Source: Polaromonas sp. SP1
GTDB taxonomy: Bacteria; Pseudomonadota; Gammaproteobacteria; Burkholderiales; Burkholderiaceae_C
DNA length: 64,000 nt
Direction of reading: 5' to 3'
NCBI RefSeq assembly: GCF_003711205.1
Contig: NZ_CP031013.1
Span: 1,364,001 to 1,428,000 of the forward strand
The notes under the pieces: model-generated
What the model was told of the DNA's origin: nothing
Database searches by the model: none
What the model saw: the letters and a program-made list of their open reading frames with translations, nothing else
Shown: positions 28,509-37,241 of the stretch, piece by piece
How positions within the stretch are numbered: position 1 is the first letter of the stretch
How the letters are laid out: each line of letters begins with the position of its first letter
Position numbers and translations under genes: made by a program

Positions 28509-29273
28509 ATGACCGTTGCCATACAGGCCACCACTCCCGCCACCTTCGAAATCAAGAGCGCCAACCTGCCCCTGGTGGCCTTGCTGCTCAAGTCCACTGA
28601 CCTCGTCGCCCTCGCGCGTGAGCTGGAGGCCCGCTTCGGCGACATCCCCGACTTCTTTGACCAGGACGCGCTGATGATCGACCTCTCGCCGTTGCAGGCC
28701 GCCGCGCAGCGCGGACAGCCGGTGGGTGAGATCGACTTCCCCGCCCTCATCACCCTGCTGGGCAGCTACCAGCTGGTGCCGCTCTCTGTGAAAGGCGGCA
28801 ACGCGGCGCAAATGGCTGCGGCGCTGCAGGCCGGTTTGTTGCCCGTGCCCGATGCGCACCTGTTGCCCACGCGGCCCGCGCCTGCTGAGCCCGCCCATAC
28901 GCCGGCAGTTCCTCCCCCCGCACCGCAGGGCGCCATGGTCATCGACAAACCTTTGCGCTCAGGCCAGCAGGTGTATGCGCGCGGCCGCGACCTGGTGGTG
29001 CTGGCCATGGTCAATGCCGGGGCGGAAGTGATTGCCGACGGGCACATCCATGTGTATGCGCCGCTGCGCGGCAAGGCCATGGCCGGCGCGCGCGGCAATG
29101 GGGATGCACGCATCTTCTCGCTGGCACTCGAAGCGGAGCTGCTGTCGATTGCCGGCGTGTACCGCACCAGTGAACACCCGCTGCCCGCTGGCATGGCAGG
29201 CAAGCCCACGCAAGTGCGCCTCGTGCCTGGCGAAGAGGGCGACAAACTCGTCATGAACGTGATGACCGCATGA
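28509..29273 (+). CDS. minC: septum site-determining protein MinC
   Basis: A 254-residue inhibitor of FtsZ assembly. The N-terminal domain (about 1-110, FEIKSANLPLVALLLKSTDL) antagonises FtsZ. A Pro-rich linker leads to the C-terminal beta-helix domain (about 150-254) with GQQVYARGRDLVVLAMVNAGAEVIADGHIHVYAPLRGKAMAGARGN, which binds MinD. ATG 28509 is the start that gives the standard MTVAIQ-type N-terminus; a longer upstream frame is not needed. First gene of minCDE. Confidence 0.95.
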   Translation: MTVAIQATTPATFEIKSANLPLVALLLKSTDLVALARELEARFGDIPDFFDQDALMIDLSPLQAAAQRGQPVGEIDFPALITLLGSYQLVPLSVKGGNAAQMAAALQAGLLPVPDAHLLPTRPAPAEPAHTPAVPPPAPQGAMVIDKPLRSGQQVYARGRDLVVLAMVNAGAEVIADGHIHVYAPLRGKAMAGARGNGDARIFSLALEAELLSIAGVYRTSEHPLPAGMAGKPTQVRLVPGEEGDKLVMNVMTA

Positions 29274-29350
29274 ACACAGCAACCCTGCTTCCATCGGCTA
29301 CTCCCGCCTCCACGCAAAACATCTCTCCCGCTCTCCAAGGAAATTCAAGA

Positions 29351-30169
29351 ATGGCAAAAATCATTGTGGTCACCTCCGGCAAGGGCGGCGTGGGCAAAAC
29401 CACCACCAGCGCCAGCTTCGCAACCGGCCTGGCACTGCGCGGCCATAAAACCGCCGTCATCGACTTCGACGTGGGCCTGCGCAACCTGGACCTCATCATG
29501 GGCTGCGAGCGCCGCGTCGTGTATGACCTCATCAACGTCATCCAGGGTGAAGCCACGCTCAACCAGGCGCTCATCAAAGACAAGCAGTGCCACAACCTCT
29601 TTGTGCTGGCCGCCTCGCAAACCCGCGACAAGGACGCGCTGACCAAAGACGGCGTGGAGAAGGTGCTCAAAGACCTGGGCAAGATGGACTTTGAATACAT
29701 CGTGTGCGACTCGCCCGCCGGCATTGAAACCGGCGCGCTGATGGCCATGCACTTTGCCGACGAAGCCCTGGTGGTGACCAACCCCGAAGTCTCATCGGTG
29801 CGCGACTCCGACCGCATCCTCGGCATGCTGTCGAGCAAGACCAAGCGCGCCATCGACGGCGGTGACCCGATCAAAGAGCATCTGCTCATCACCCGCTACA
29901 ACCCCGGCCGCGTCGACCAGGGGCAGATGCTCTCGCTCGAAGACATCAAGGACATCCTGCGCATCAAACTCATCGGCGTGATCCCCGAATCCGAATCGGT
30001 GCTGCAGGCCTCCAACCAGGGCGTGCCGGCGGTGCATATGCAGGGCAGCGATGTGTCGGAGGCCTACAAAGACGTGGTCGACCGCTTCCTGGGCGACAAA
30101 GACAAACCCATGCGTTTCATCGACGCGCAAAAGCCGGGGATCTTCAAGCGCTGGTTTGGAGGCAAATAA
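29351..30169 (+). CDS. minD: septum site-determining ATPase MinD
   Basis: A 272-residue ATPase with the deviant Walker A motif VTSGKGGVGKTT, a switch region in DFDVGLRNLDLIMGC and VCDSPAGIETGA, and a C-terminal amphipathic helix (GIFKRWFGGK) that anchors it to the membrane in the ATP state. I chose ATG 29351 with AAGGAAA eight bases upstream; the 77 bases after minC contain an in-frame extension that is not part of the family. It oscillates with MinE to place the division site. Confidence 0.97.
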   Translation: MAKIIVVTSGKGGVGKTTTSASFATGLALRGHKTAVIDFDVGLRNLDLIMGCERRVVYDLINVIQGEATLNQALIKDKQCHNLFVLAASQTRDKDALTKDGVEKVLKDLGKMDFEYIVCDSPAGIETGALMAMHFADEALVVTNPEVSSVRDSDRILGMLSSKTKRAIDGGDPIKEHLLITRYNPGRVDQGQMLSLEDIKDILRIKLIGVIPESESVLQASNQGVPAVHMQGSDVSEAYKDVVDRFLGDKDKPMRFIDAQKPGIFKRWFGGK

Positions 30170-30172
30170 AGC

Positions 30173-30433
30173 ATGGCGTCTTTCCTTTCCTTCCTGCTTG
30201 GCGAGAAGAAGAAAACCGCCAACGTCGCGAAAGAGCGGCTGCAAATCATCCTGGCGCACGAGCGCACCGACCGCAGCCCCAAGCCCGACTATTTGCCGGC
30301 CCTGCAACGCGACCTGATCGCCGTCATCGCCAAATACATCCCCATCAACCCCGACCACATCAAGCTGCATTTAGAGCGGCAAGACAACCTGGATGTGCTG
30401 GAAGTGAAGATCGAGCTGCCAGACAAGAAATAA
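30173..30433 (+). CDS. minE: cell division topological specificity factor MinE
   Basis: An 86-residue protein: N-terminal MinD-binding and membrane-contact region ([29 protein letters not shown]) and C-terminal dimer domain ([41 protein letters not shown]). It starts three bases after the minD stop. Length and sequence are standard for betaproteobacteria. It stimulates MinD ATPase. Confidence 0.97.
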   Translation: MASFLSFLLGEKKKTANVAKERLQIILAHERTDRSPKPDYLPALQRDLIAVIAKYIPINPDHIKLHLERQDNLDVLEVKIELPDKK

Positions 30434-30474
30434 AGCCGAGCCCCGGCCCCCTGTATTCGGCTGCTTGGTATTAG

Positions 30475-30721
30475 GTCCCCGCTCCTGTTCCCGATTGCCC
30501 CTTCTGGATGCGCCGAGGAGCACAGGGCCAGACGGATCAGGGATCGCGATTGTCTGAGCGAAGTGCAACGTAGCGAGTTCGAGCGAGACCCCGTCTGGAC
30601 CGAGCACCGCAGGTTGCCCGCAGCGAAGCGCAGGGACGCAGCCAGCAGGGTCGCCTTTTCTTTGCTTACTTTCTTTTGGCGAAGCAAAAGAAAGTGAGTT
30701 GCCGCCGGGCAACCCCCGGCC
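30475..30721 (-). repeat. family B interspersed repeat, copy 2
   Basis: This is the inverse of the block at 4798-5044. The hairpin at 30668-30695, read in the same orientation as copy 1, is ACTTTCTTTTG-CTTCGC-CAAAAGAAAGT: both arms changed at two positions in a complementary way. The minus-strand frame reads SFASPKESKQRKGDP ... GQPAVLGPDGVSL ... IPDPSGPVLLGAS. It lies just after minE and before the inositol oxygenase gene. Confidence 0.85.
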
Positions 30722-30768
30722 AGCAATCCTCAGCCAAGTAAGCGCCAGTCGGAATAAGAACCAGGGAA

Positions 30769-31611
30769 CTACAGCTTGAGTTGAGAAGGCAAATACTTCG
30801 CCATCAAGTCCTCGTAATACGGCCTGAGTTCGGCCAACACAGGCGGCTTGTCATTCTTGGAATAAAGGTCGTAGGGGTTGAACTTCTGCACCCACCCCAG
30901 GTGCGCGGCATCTTGCGCATCCGTCAGGTGGCCATACTGCCCCTCCCGGTGCCACGCATAAAACGAGTGATACCGAATCATGTACAGCGCAGGCAGCGGC
31001 AAGTGCGCCTTCATCAGCTGGTACAGGTACTCGTCATGGCCCCACGACATATGCACCGCATCCAGCCCGCAGCCAGGCGTGTAAATCCCGTTCTCCGTGT
31101 TGTAGCGCGCATCAGCACTGTCGGGGTTCAGCGCAAAGTACTCCGGGTAAACAACCCGGCCTGAAAACTTGCACCCCACCGGAAACGTATCCCCCACCAC
31201 CGCCCACTGCGGCTCACCAAACAGGCACAGCACCTTGCCCAGGTCGTGGATAAACCCCGTCAGCACAAACCAGTCCGGGTGGCCGTCGGCGCGAATCGCT
31301 TCGGCGGTCTGCAGCAGGTGGCTGATCTGCGGCAGCTCGATGTCGGGGTCCGACTCATCGACCAGCGTGTTAAGGAATTCCAGCGCCGCCCAGGGCGTCA
31401 TCTCGCGCTGAGAGAACGTCAGCCACTGCGCTTTTTTGGCCAGCACAAAGTCCAGCGTCTGGTGCTGGTGGTTGTTGCGGTAAAAGGTGCGCACCCTGTC
31501 GATGCCGGGCTGCGCGTAGTCGCGATAAGCGGCGCGCTCGGGCTCGCTGGCGAGCAGTGCGGTGTGAATGGAAGGGCTGGCGGCGGCTTGCGGCGTGGCG
31601 TTCATCATCAT
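30769..31611 (-). CDS. inositol oxygenase (MIOX) family protein
   Basis: A 280-residue HD-fold di-iron oxygenase, close in length to the animal enzyme that splits myo-inositol to glucuronate. Seen: [42 protein letters not shown], the metal motif [30 protein letters not shown] and [14 protein letters not shown]. Three ATGs at 31605-31611 are possible starts and none has a clear ribosome site. No inositol-catabolism gene lies nearby. Family members are common in eukaryotes and sparse in bacteria. Confidence 0.9.
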   Translation of the reverse strand: MMMNATPQAAASPSIHTALLASEPERAAYRDYAQPGIDRVRTFYRNNHQHQTLDFVLAKKAQWLTFSQREMTPWAALEFLNTLVDESDPDIELPQISHLLQTAEAIRADGHPDWFVLTGFIHDLGKVLCLFGEPQWAVVGDTFPVGCKFSGRVVYPEYFALNPDSADARYNTENGIYTPGCGLDAVHMSWGHDEYLYQLMKAHLPLPALYMIRYHSFYAWHREGQYGHLTDAQDAAHLGWVQKFNPYDLYSKNDKPPVLAELRPYYEDLMAKYLPSQLKL

Positions 31612-31720
31612 CCAGGCATTGTAGAAAGGCGTGCCGCTGCGTGCAAACCCGGCTGCGGGGCCGCGGGCGCGCAGGTACGATGCCGCCATACCCTCCCCGC
31701 AACCCTTGAATAAGGCCCTC

Positions 31721-32539
31721 ATGCGCTGTCCCATCAATCGCCGCCTCGTCACCCTCGCCCTGCTGGCAGCCTCCACACTGCTGGGCGGCATCGCGCATGC
31801 ACAAGACGCCAAAATCGGCGTCCTCATGCTGCACGGCAAAAGCCCCGGCAGCAACCGCGACCCCAACATGAGCCGCCTCAAGCCCGTGCTGGAGGGTGCC
31901 GGCATGCTGGTGCTCTACCCCGACATGCCCTGGTCGCGCAGCCGCTACCTTGACGGCAACTGGGACAAGGCCATGGCCGAAATGGCCACGCACGTACAAG
32001 CCCTGCGCAGCCAGGGCGCCACCAAAATCGTGATCGCCGGCCACAGCCTGGGCGTGCCCGCCGCCATGAGCTTTGCCGCGCGCGGCGGCGACGTGCAGGC
32101 CCTGGTGCTGCTGGCGCCCGGCCACGTGCCAGTGCGCTACTACACCGCCCTGCAAAACACCTCGGTGCGCGAAAGCATCGACGAAGCCCGCAAGCTGGTC
32201 GCCGACGGCAAGGGCGATTCGCGTGAACGCTTTAACGACATCAACCAGGGCAAGCAACAGCCCGTGGTGGCCACCGCCAAAGACTATTTGAGCTACTTCG
32301 ACCCGACGTCTGACGCCGAGATGAGCGTGACCGCATCACGCATCCCGCCCGGCACACCCGTGATGACGGTGGTAGGCGACGAAGACGGCATCAGCAAATA
32401 CGCCAAGCCCTACTTCGCCGACAAATTCCCCGCCAACCCCAAAAGCCAGTACCTCGAAGTCAAGGCCAACCACCTGACCACGCCTGTCGTGGCCAGCGAG
32501 GCGGTGGTGGTGTGGATCAAGGCTGCGACGACGCCGTGA
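31721..32539 (+). CDS. exported alpha/beta hydrolase
   Basis: A 272-residue protein with a signal peptide ([20 protein letters not shown]). The hydrolase core has [10 protein letters not shown] at the first strand, the nucleophile elbow [14 protein letters not shown], an acid in VVGDEDG and a late His in KANHLTTP. It is therefore a periplasmic serine hydrolase of unknown substrate. ATG 31721 places the signal peptide at the start. It is divergent from the inositol oxygenase gene with 109 bp between starts. Confidence 0.85.
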   Translation: MRCPINRRLVTLALLAASTLLGGIAHAQDAKIGVLMLHGKSPGSNRDPNMSRLKPVLEGAGMLVLYPDMPWSRSRYLDGNWDKAMAEMATHVQALRSQGATKIVIAGHSLGVPAAMSFAARGGDVQALVLLAPGHVPVRYYTALQNTSVRESIDEARKLVADGKGDSRERFNDINQGKQQPVVATAKDYLSYFDPTSDAEMSVTASRIPPGTPVMTVVGDEDGISKYAKPYFADKFPANPKSQYLEVKANHLTTPVVASEAVVVWIKAATTP

Positions 32540-32647
32540 GCCCCGGCAGGGAGTTCTGGCAAAAGCAAGCGCTGATGGCACGCCACTGCCGATCTTCACT
32601 CCCTCTCCCTCTGGGATGGTGAGGGCTAGCGACCTCAATCCCCACTT

Positions 32648-32710
32648 GCTATCAGTTTTATAGCTACAAGCCAAGGTAGCGCCTTGGCTTGAGGCCTTAT
32701 TTGCTTAAGA
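32648..32710 (+). repeat. family A repeat, copy 6 (best second stem)
   Basis: GCTATCAGTTTTATAGC is the first palindrome; the second stem AAGCCAAGG / CCTTGGCTT is perfect over 9 bp with loop TAGCG, followed by GAGGCC and TTATTTGCTTAAG. The right end overlaps the stop of the minus-strand gene at 32705. Confidence 0.88.
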
Positions 32711-32932
32711 ATTTGTTGATGTATCTGCAGCGCCTGGCGCCGGCAAGCCCTGCGGGCTCGCCCCCACCGCCGGCTGCGAAAGGCTGACATTCGCCCGCTT
32801 CTGCACAGGGTCTGTCATATCCGTATCGGAATCCGGCATGACACTCCACGCCATCGCGGTCGTCAACACCACCAGCGAAGGAATGGCCCGCAAATAGCGC
32901 GGCCGAAATAAAAAGTCTGCAATCTTCTTCAT
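32705..32932 (-). CDS. small single-helix membrane/secreted protein, 75 aa
   Basis: A 75-residue protein with one N-terminal hydrophobic stretch (AIPSLVVLTTAMAWSVM) and a hydrophilic Ser/Pro/Ala-rich tail. GAGGTG lies seven bases before the ATG, which supports translation. No domain recognised. Its last codons lie within a family A repeat. Probably exported or membrane-anchored; function unknown. Confidence 0.6.
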   Translation of the reverse strand: MKKIADFLFRPRYLRAIPSLVVLTTAMAWSVMPDSDTDMTDPVQKRANVSLSQPAVGASPQGLPAPGAADTSTNS

Positions 32933-33081
32933 GGCATCACCTCAGCTGCAAAAAACCAGCAGCAAGGTTTCATCCTGCTCCGCCAGGCTTAGAGCTGTGC
33001 GTCTGCCACGTTGCGCTATGTATCAAATTGCGCCAAAGCCCGGCCGGCGGGGGCTGCCAGACGGGGTCTTTACTTTCATAA

Positions 33082-33147
33082 CCGTTCGGGCTGAGCCTGT
33101 CGAAGCCTTTTCCCCTCACCCACCCGCTCGGGCTGAGGTATCAAAGC
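33082..33147 (+). repeat. REP-like repeat (family C, copy 2, half sites)
   Basis: CCGTTCGGGCTGAGCCTG-TCGAAG matches the left arm of the thiC-thiO repeat, and a decayed second half site CCGCTCGGGCTGAGGTAT follows in the same direction. The inverted partner arm is absent. Confidence 0.65.
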
Positions 33148-33172
33148 TTTGCACCGCAACAAGCCTTGCCAG

Positions 33173-33421
33173 TTACCGCCCGTTATTCCCCCGCCGCGAC
33201 TGCAACTGGTTACTCCCACCCACATGCGACTCCCGGTCGCTGCGGCTGTTCGCCGTCCGCTGCCCCTCATTGCGCTGCGTGGGTTTCTGCTCACCCACCT
33301 GGTTGAAGTCATTCTCAACCTTGCCGCCATGGCCCGAAGCCTTGGGCGCGTTGTCTTGCACGCCAGCGCCATCGGCTGCATTGCGCTTGTTCGAATTGTT
33401 GGTGTTTTGTTTGTTGGCCAT
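33173..33421 (-). CDS. small hydrophilic Asn/Gly-rich protein, 82 aa
   Basis: An 82-residue, very hydrophilic protein with no hydrophobic core (ANKQNTNNSNKRNAADGAGV; SNQLQSRRGNNGR). It looks disordered, somewhat like stress-linked small proteins. GGAGACC precedes ATG 33421 at good spacing. Function unknown. Confidence 0.6.
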   Translation of the reverse strand: MANKQNTNNSNKRNAADGAGVQDNAPKASGHGGKVENDFNQVGEQKPTQRNEGQRTANSRSDRESHVGGSNQLQSRRGNNGR

Positions 33422-33577
33422 AGTGGTCTCCAAAAGGGTAGTTAAACAAAGCGCCCGGTCTGCAGCAAACTGCCCCAAAACCAGGCCACGTAAAACCATT
33501 CTGAAAACCCAATAGCGCCTCCCCTGTCAGACAGCACCCCATCCCCAAGCGCGACAAGACGAGGCGGCAAAGCCGTT

Positions 33578-33640
33578 GCTATGAATTAGATAGCGCAATG
33601 CCCAAGCAACACCTGGGCTAGAGGCCGATTTCGCTTAAGA
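33578..33640 (+). repeat. family A repeat, copy 7
   Basis: GCTATGAATTAGATAGC is the first palindrome; GCCCA / TGGGC form the second stem, followed by AGAGGCCG and TTTCGCTTAAG. It lies just downstream of the VOC gene stop. Confidence 0.82.
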
Positions 33641-33654
33641 AATGGCGGGGGCAA

Positions 33655-34065
33655 TCAGCCCGCAGAAGGATCCGAAAACTGCGCCTCAATCTTGTGCCCA
33701 TCCAGGTCCCGCACAAAACAGCCGTAATACTGCGGCCCATACAGTGGCCGCGGGCCCGGCGCACCGTCACCCGTGCCACCCATCTCCAACGCCTTCGCAT
33801 AAAACGCATCCACCTGCGCCTTCGACACGGCAAGAAACCCAAAGTGCGACCCATTCCCCACATGCGCCTTCCCCCCGTCATGCGGCACCCCCACCCAAAA
33901 CTCCGGATAAGCCCGCCCAAAAGCGATAGCCCCAGGGTGCTCCATCACTACCCGGATCTCCATGGCTCCCAACACAGCGGTATAGAACGCCTTGGCACGA
34001 TCGAAATCGTTGGTGCCGATGGAGACGTGGGACATGATGCTTTCAGGGAGGGAGGGGTTGGTCAT
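33655..34065 (-). CDS. VOC/glyoxalase family protein
   Basis: A 136-residue protein with the paired beta-alpha-beta-beta-beta units of the vicinal-oxygen-chelate fold: ATG...HVSIGTNDFDRAKAFYTAVLG in the first half, FVRDLDGHKIEAQFSDPSAG at the end. Metal-ligand positions are plausible (His near residue 13, Glu in KIEAQ). AAGGA lies eight bases before the ATG at 34065; Met11 is an alternative. Small-molecule substrate unknown. Confidence 0.85.
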   Translation of the reverse strand: MTNPSLPESIMSHVSIGTNDFDRAKAFYTAVLGAMEIRVVMEHPGAIAFGRAYPEFWVGVPHDGGKAHVGNGSHFGFLAVSKAQVDAFYAKALEMGGTGDGAPGPRPLYGPQYYGCFVRDLDGHKIEAQFSDPSAG

Positions 34066-34192
34066 GGGCTTTGTCCTTGTTGGTTGAAAAAGAAAAGCTT
34101 AGCCAGCCGAATCAGCCCTGGCAATGAAGACCCCAGTTCTCCAATGCCTATCGTTCGGGTATGGTTGCCAGCAGCAACAAACAAGGGCCAGG

Positions 34193-34975
34193 ATGAACAC
34201 AGCAGTTAAGTGGACGCGTGAACATACGCTGGCCGCATTTCACCTCTACACGCTAATGCCCTTTGGCCGGCTCCACCAACACGCGCCGGAGATTCGACAG
34301 CTTGCACAGTGGGAAGGTCGCACACCAAGCTCAGTCGCCATGAAGCTGGTTAACTTTGCGAGCCTCGACCCACAAATCGTCGCAAGCGGCCGTGCTGGAT
34401 TGAGCGGTGCCACCAATCAAGACCGAGAGTTATGGGCTGCCCTGCAACAAAACTGGGATGCTGTCGCGACAGAAGCTGGCGACGCGTATGCCGAGCTTGC
34501 ACTAAGCCACGGAGTGCAAGCCGATAACGAGCTTCTGAAAGACGAGGGAATGGAAATCGAGGAAGGTAAAACCCGAACTGCGATCGTCCAGGTCCGTGTA
34601 AATCAAGCCCGATTCCGAAAGGCAGTTCTTGCCAGCTATAACGCCACCTGCTGCATTAGCGGCTTAAAGCATGAGCGCCTCGTCATTGCCAGTCACATCG
34701 TTCCGTGGAGCAAAGACACCAAGAACCGATTGAACCCGCAAAACGGTCTTTGCCTTTCTGCCCTCCATGACCGCGCATACGACCACGGCTTGATCACCGT
34801 CATGCCGGATTACACGGTACGCGTCTCTGCCAGACTTAAAGCCTCGCCCATTGACACGTTCCTTCAATCGAGCCTGATAGATAGAGACTCGAAGCGTATC
34901 CACCTACCGGAGCGCTTTCTACCCGACCCCACTTTTCTGGCATCGCATGCCCGCCAATTCGGATTTATCTCTTAA
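34193..34975 (+). CDS. HNH endonuclease domain protein
   Basis: A 260-residue protein. An N-terminal DNA-binding-like region (KWTREHTLAAFHLYTL; RTPSSVAMKLVNFASLDPQ) is typical of a group of HNH proteins, and a C-terminal HNH domain follows: CISGLKHERLVIASHIVPWS, then NPQNGLCLSALHDRAYDHGLI, supplying the His-Asn-His core. AT-richer than neighbours, suggesting transfer. It stands alone on the plus strand, facing a protease gene. It could be a restriction-type nuclease; no methylase is adjacent. Confidence 0.85.
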   Translation: MNTAVKWTREHTLAAFHLYTLMPFGRLHQHAPEIRQLAQWEGRTPSSVAMKLVNFASLDPQIVASGRAGLSGATNQDRELWAALQQNWDAVATEAGDAYAELALSHGVQADNELLKDEGMEIEEGKTRTAIVQVRVNQARFRKAVLASYNATCCISGLKHERLVIASHIVPWSKDTKNRLNPQNGLCLSALHDRAYDHGLITVMPDYTVRVSARLKASPIDTFLQSSLIDRDSKRIHLPERFLPDPTFLASHARQFGFIS

Positions 34976-35137
34976 GTTCGGGGCGTGACCTTCTCTGCAT
35001 GCTGAATCCTAAACAGGTTGTAAGCACAGGACTGGGATACAGAGGGCGTTGTTTTTAAAAGACTTTTTGTACTTTTTTAGATTGCACAGATTTTGTAAAA
35101 GGTCGGCGGTTTTATTCGTAACACTCGATACGCCCCA

Positions 35138-35881
35138 TTATTCAATGCTCAACATGTAAGCGTAGTGCACTAGCTCCGCAATGACATACGCCTTCCATAC
35201 CTTGCCAATGTCGGAATCCTTGTTGATCCTTCCGCTGTAAATGCCAAGTAACTCGTACTCAGCGTCGCGTACACCAAAGAATCTATCGTCATTGGGTTTA
35301 GTCACTACCGGCGAACCAGACTGGCCCGGTCTTGTACGACAGTCGATAAGGAATACGGGTTCACCTCCATGACTGATTTCTGGCTCTGATGCAACAAAGC
35401 CCGTCGCCCATATTGCCATTGAGATTGCAGTTCTCACCCCGAATGGAAAGCCTACAACGTGAACGAAGTCGGCACACCTGATTCGGGTGTGGATGTTTGG
35501 CGAAACTTCAAACGGATACAGCTGAACATGCTCAAGCTCAGTTAGAGGTAACGCCACCACGTCCACCTTGCCCTCAGAGCCCGGATACTCCACCCACCTA
35601 GGCGTTTCGTCATCGAAGAGAGGCTCAACCGTGCTGAAAAAGGTTCCGTAGTGACCTTTGAAATTGTGCGTGATACGAAGGTTGTCTGGAATACCCGCAG
35701 TAGCGCTCAAGCACTCCCTGGTGTCGTTGTTTAGCCCAGTGACGTTATGTCTGTTTGTGATCAGAAATGGCTTATCTCCACCCATGACTACAAATGCCGT
35801 GCCCTCCGACAACACAGTTTCGCCAAACCGCATCTGGATATGCAGCGCTTGAGTAGAGGGCTTAGAGACTGTAAATGGCAT
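35138..35881 (-). CDS. trypsin-like serine protease domain protein
   Basis: A 247-residue chymotrypsin-fold protein with a complete triad: His in LITNRHNVTG, Asp in KVDVVALPL, and Ser in RPGQSGSPVV. It has no signal peptide, so it should be cytoplasmic, which is unusual for a trypsin-like protease and typical of standalone proteases in bacterial defence or regulatory loci. AGAGG lies just before ATG 35881. Base composition is AT-rich relative to the core genome here. Target unknown. Confidence 0.85.
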   Translation of the reverse strand: MPFTVSKPSTQALHIQMRFGETVLSEGTAFVVMGGDKPFLITNRHNVTGLNNDTRECLSATAGIPDNLRITHNFKGHYGTFFSTVEPLFDDETPRWVEYPGSEGKVDVVALPLTELEHVQLYPFEVSPNIHTRIRCADFVHVVGFPFGVRTAISMAIWATGFVASEPEISHGGEPVFLIDCRTRPGQSGSPVVTKPNDDRFFGVRDAEYELLGIYSGRINKDSDIGKVWKAYVIAELVHYAYMLSIE

Positions 35882-36167
35882 TGCCTCTTTTACAGCTCCG
35901 CGGTGACAGGTGTCAACCAAAACGCCGCTGCTTCAGCTGGCCCCATTGAACGCAGATAGACCAATCAGTCAGACCGCCTGTCTCTGTGATTGCAAAGCAC
36001 TGATTAAAAAACGTAGCTGATACGAAGCACACTTAAGAATAAGAGCATGGGGTAGCAAACACAAAACGAGTGAACAGAAATATACACATGCTCAGAGCCG
36101 TAACAAATTTTGAAATCTCATGAACGTCGAGCCCCTACCGGTGACCAAGTCTGCATCAAGAATTGCA

Positions 36168-37058
36168 TCACTCAGCAGTGTTTACAACGTCCTTCATTTG
36201 ATTGATGACAGCAAGACCACGTTGAGCAATAGTCGCTGAAGCATTTGAGTAATCAATTAGATCTTCACTCGACAGTCTTCGTAATGCTGGCTTTACGTCG
36301 GTAGCATTCATTTCGGCAAAATCTCCAATCTCGATTTCAGTCGACTCGCGGTCGTATGTGTAAGCAAGATAGAAGAGTATCTGCAACTCAGCAATTGACA
36401 AGGGAGCGATCGCTCTGAGCACGGATTCGTTAGCAAAGTTCTTTCGAGCTGAGAACTTCTCGACAAAATTGCTTGCTTCTCGGCGAACAGATATGTAGGG
36501 TAAGTTGCGGGCCTCAATGCCGGCGTAGGTTTTTTGACGGTTCAACTCCGCTGCTTGCGCTAAAGCCGGGCGAAGCGAAGCAAGTTCCTTCTCAGCAGCA
36601 CTGAGCGCTTCTCGCATCTGGGCCGTTTCGGCCCTGGCTGACTTGGCCTCAATGTCAGCCGCGGAGATTTTTCGTTCGTAATCCCGCACCAGCTTCGCAA
36701 CCTCTTCAACTGTGCGCACGCGCTTGCCTTCAATATCCTTAAGTGAGTTCGCAAGCTTCACTTGCCTTTCCCTGTACCACGGCACCAGTTTTTGCGTCAA
36801 ATACGGATACGCGAATACATACAGGAGCGCAGTCATTAGGGGGAAAGCAAAGCCGCTGGATAAGCGGGAAGTCCAGTCAGGGTACAGCTCGTTAACGCCA
36901 GCGAAAGTTTTTGCTGGACTCAAGTCACTAAACAGCAGCACGAAGAACTTGTAATTCCAACCTACCCAGCTGATAGCGAAAGCAGCTGTAAATGGGTTCG
37001 TGCTTCGCTCCGTAATGGAGGCCAAGAGCGAAGCCCACAAGTCTTTGATTGTTTCCAT
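36168..37058 (-). CDS. membrane protein with coiled coil and winged-helix-like C-terminus
   Basis: A 296-residue protein with two N-terminal membrane helices (about 22-44 and 71-90), preceded by an ERSTNPF motif, then a long charged coiled coil (about 95-170, KLVRDYERKISAADIEAKSA). A C-terminal helical module (about 215-290, AELQILFYLAYTYDRESTEI ... ALRRLSSEDLIDYSNASATI) looks like a winged-helix fold. I do not recognise a named family. AGGAGG precedes the ATG. It might tether a sensor to the membrane; this is inference. Confidence 0.7.
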   Translation of the reverse strand: METIKDLWASLLASITERSTNPFTAAFAISWVGWNYKFFVLLFSDLSPAKTFAGVNELYPDWTSRLSSGFAFPLMTALLYVFAYPYLTQKLVPWYRERQVKLANSLKDIEGKRVRTVEEVAKLVRDYERKISAADIEAKSARAETAQMREALSAAEKELASLRPALAQAAELNRQKTYAGIEARNLPYISVRREASNFVEKFSARKNFANESVLRAIAPLSIAELQILFYLAYTYDRESTEIEIGDFAEMNATDVKPALRRLSSEDLIDYSNASATIAQRGLAVINQMKDVVNTAE

Positions 37059-37115
37059 GCTGTCCTCCTAATTTTTGTCCACATCACAGAGCAGCGTCCA
37101 ACTAGCGCTTTGCTC

Positions 37116-37241
37116 TCAGTAGGGCCAGTGTTCGGCGATCCGGGACGCGATGCGGAACCACAGCGTTATGACAGCAAGCGTCGCGAAGATGACCGGAGCC
37201 AGTTTCTGAATCGCACCTTCACTGTATGCGCAGGCACTCAC
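37116..37241 (-). CDS. tiny one-helix membrane ORF coupled to the exonuclease gene
   Basis: A 41-residue frame starting GTG at 37241, overlapping the exonuclease stop by four bases (GTGA). It encodes SACAYSEGAIQKLAPVIFAT, then LAVITLWFRIASRIAEHWPY, with one clear membrane helix and a basic flank. Translational coupling and a sensible hydrophobic segment support it, but the size allows chance. It could also be the remnant of a longer membrane-protein gene. Function unknown. Confidence 0.4.
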   Translation of the reverse strand: MSACAYSEGAIQKLAPVIFATLAVITLWFRIASRIAEHWPY

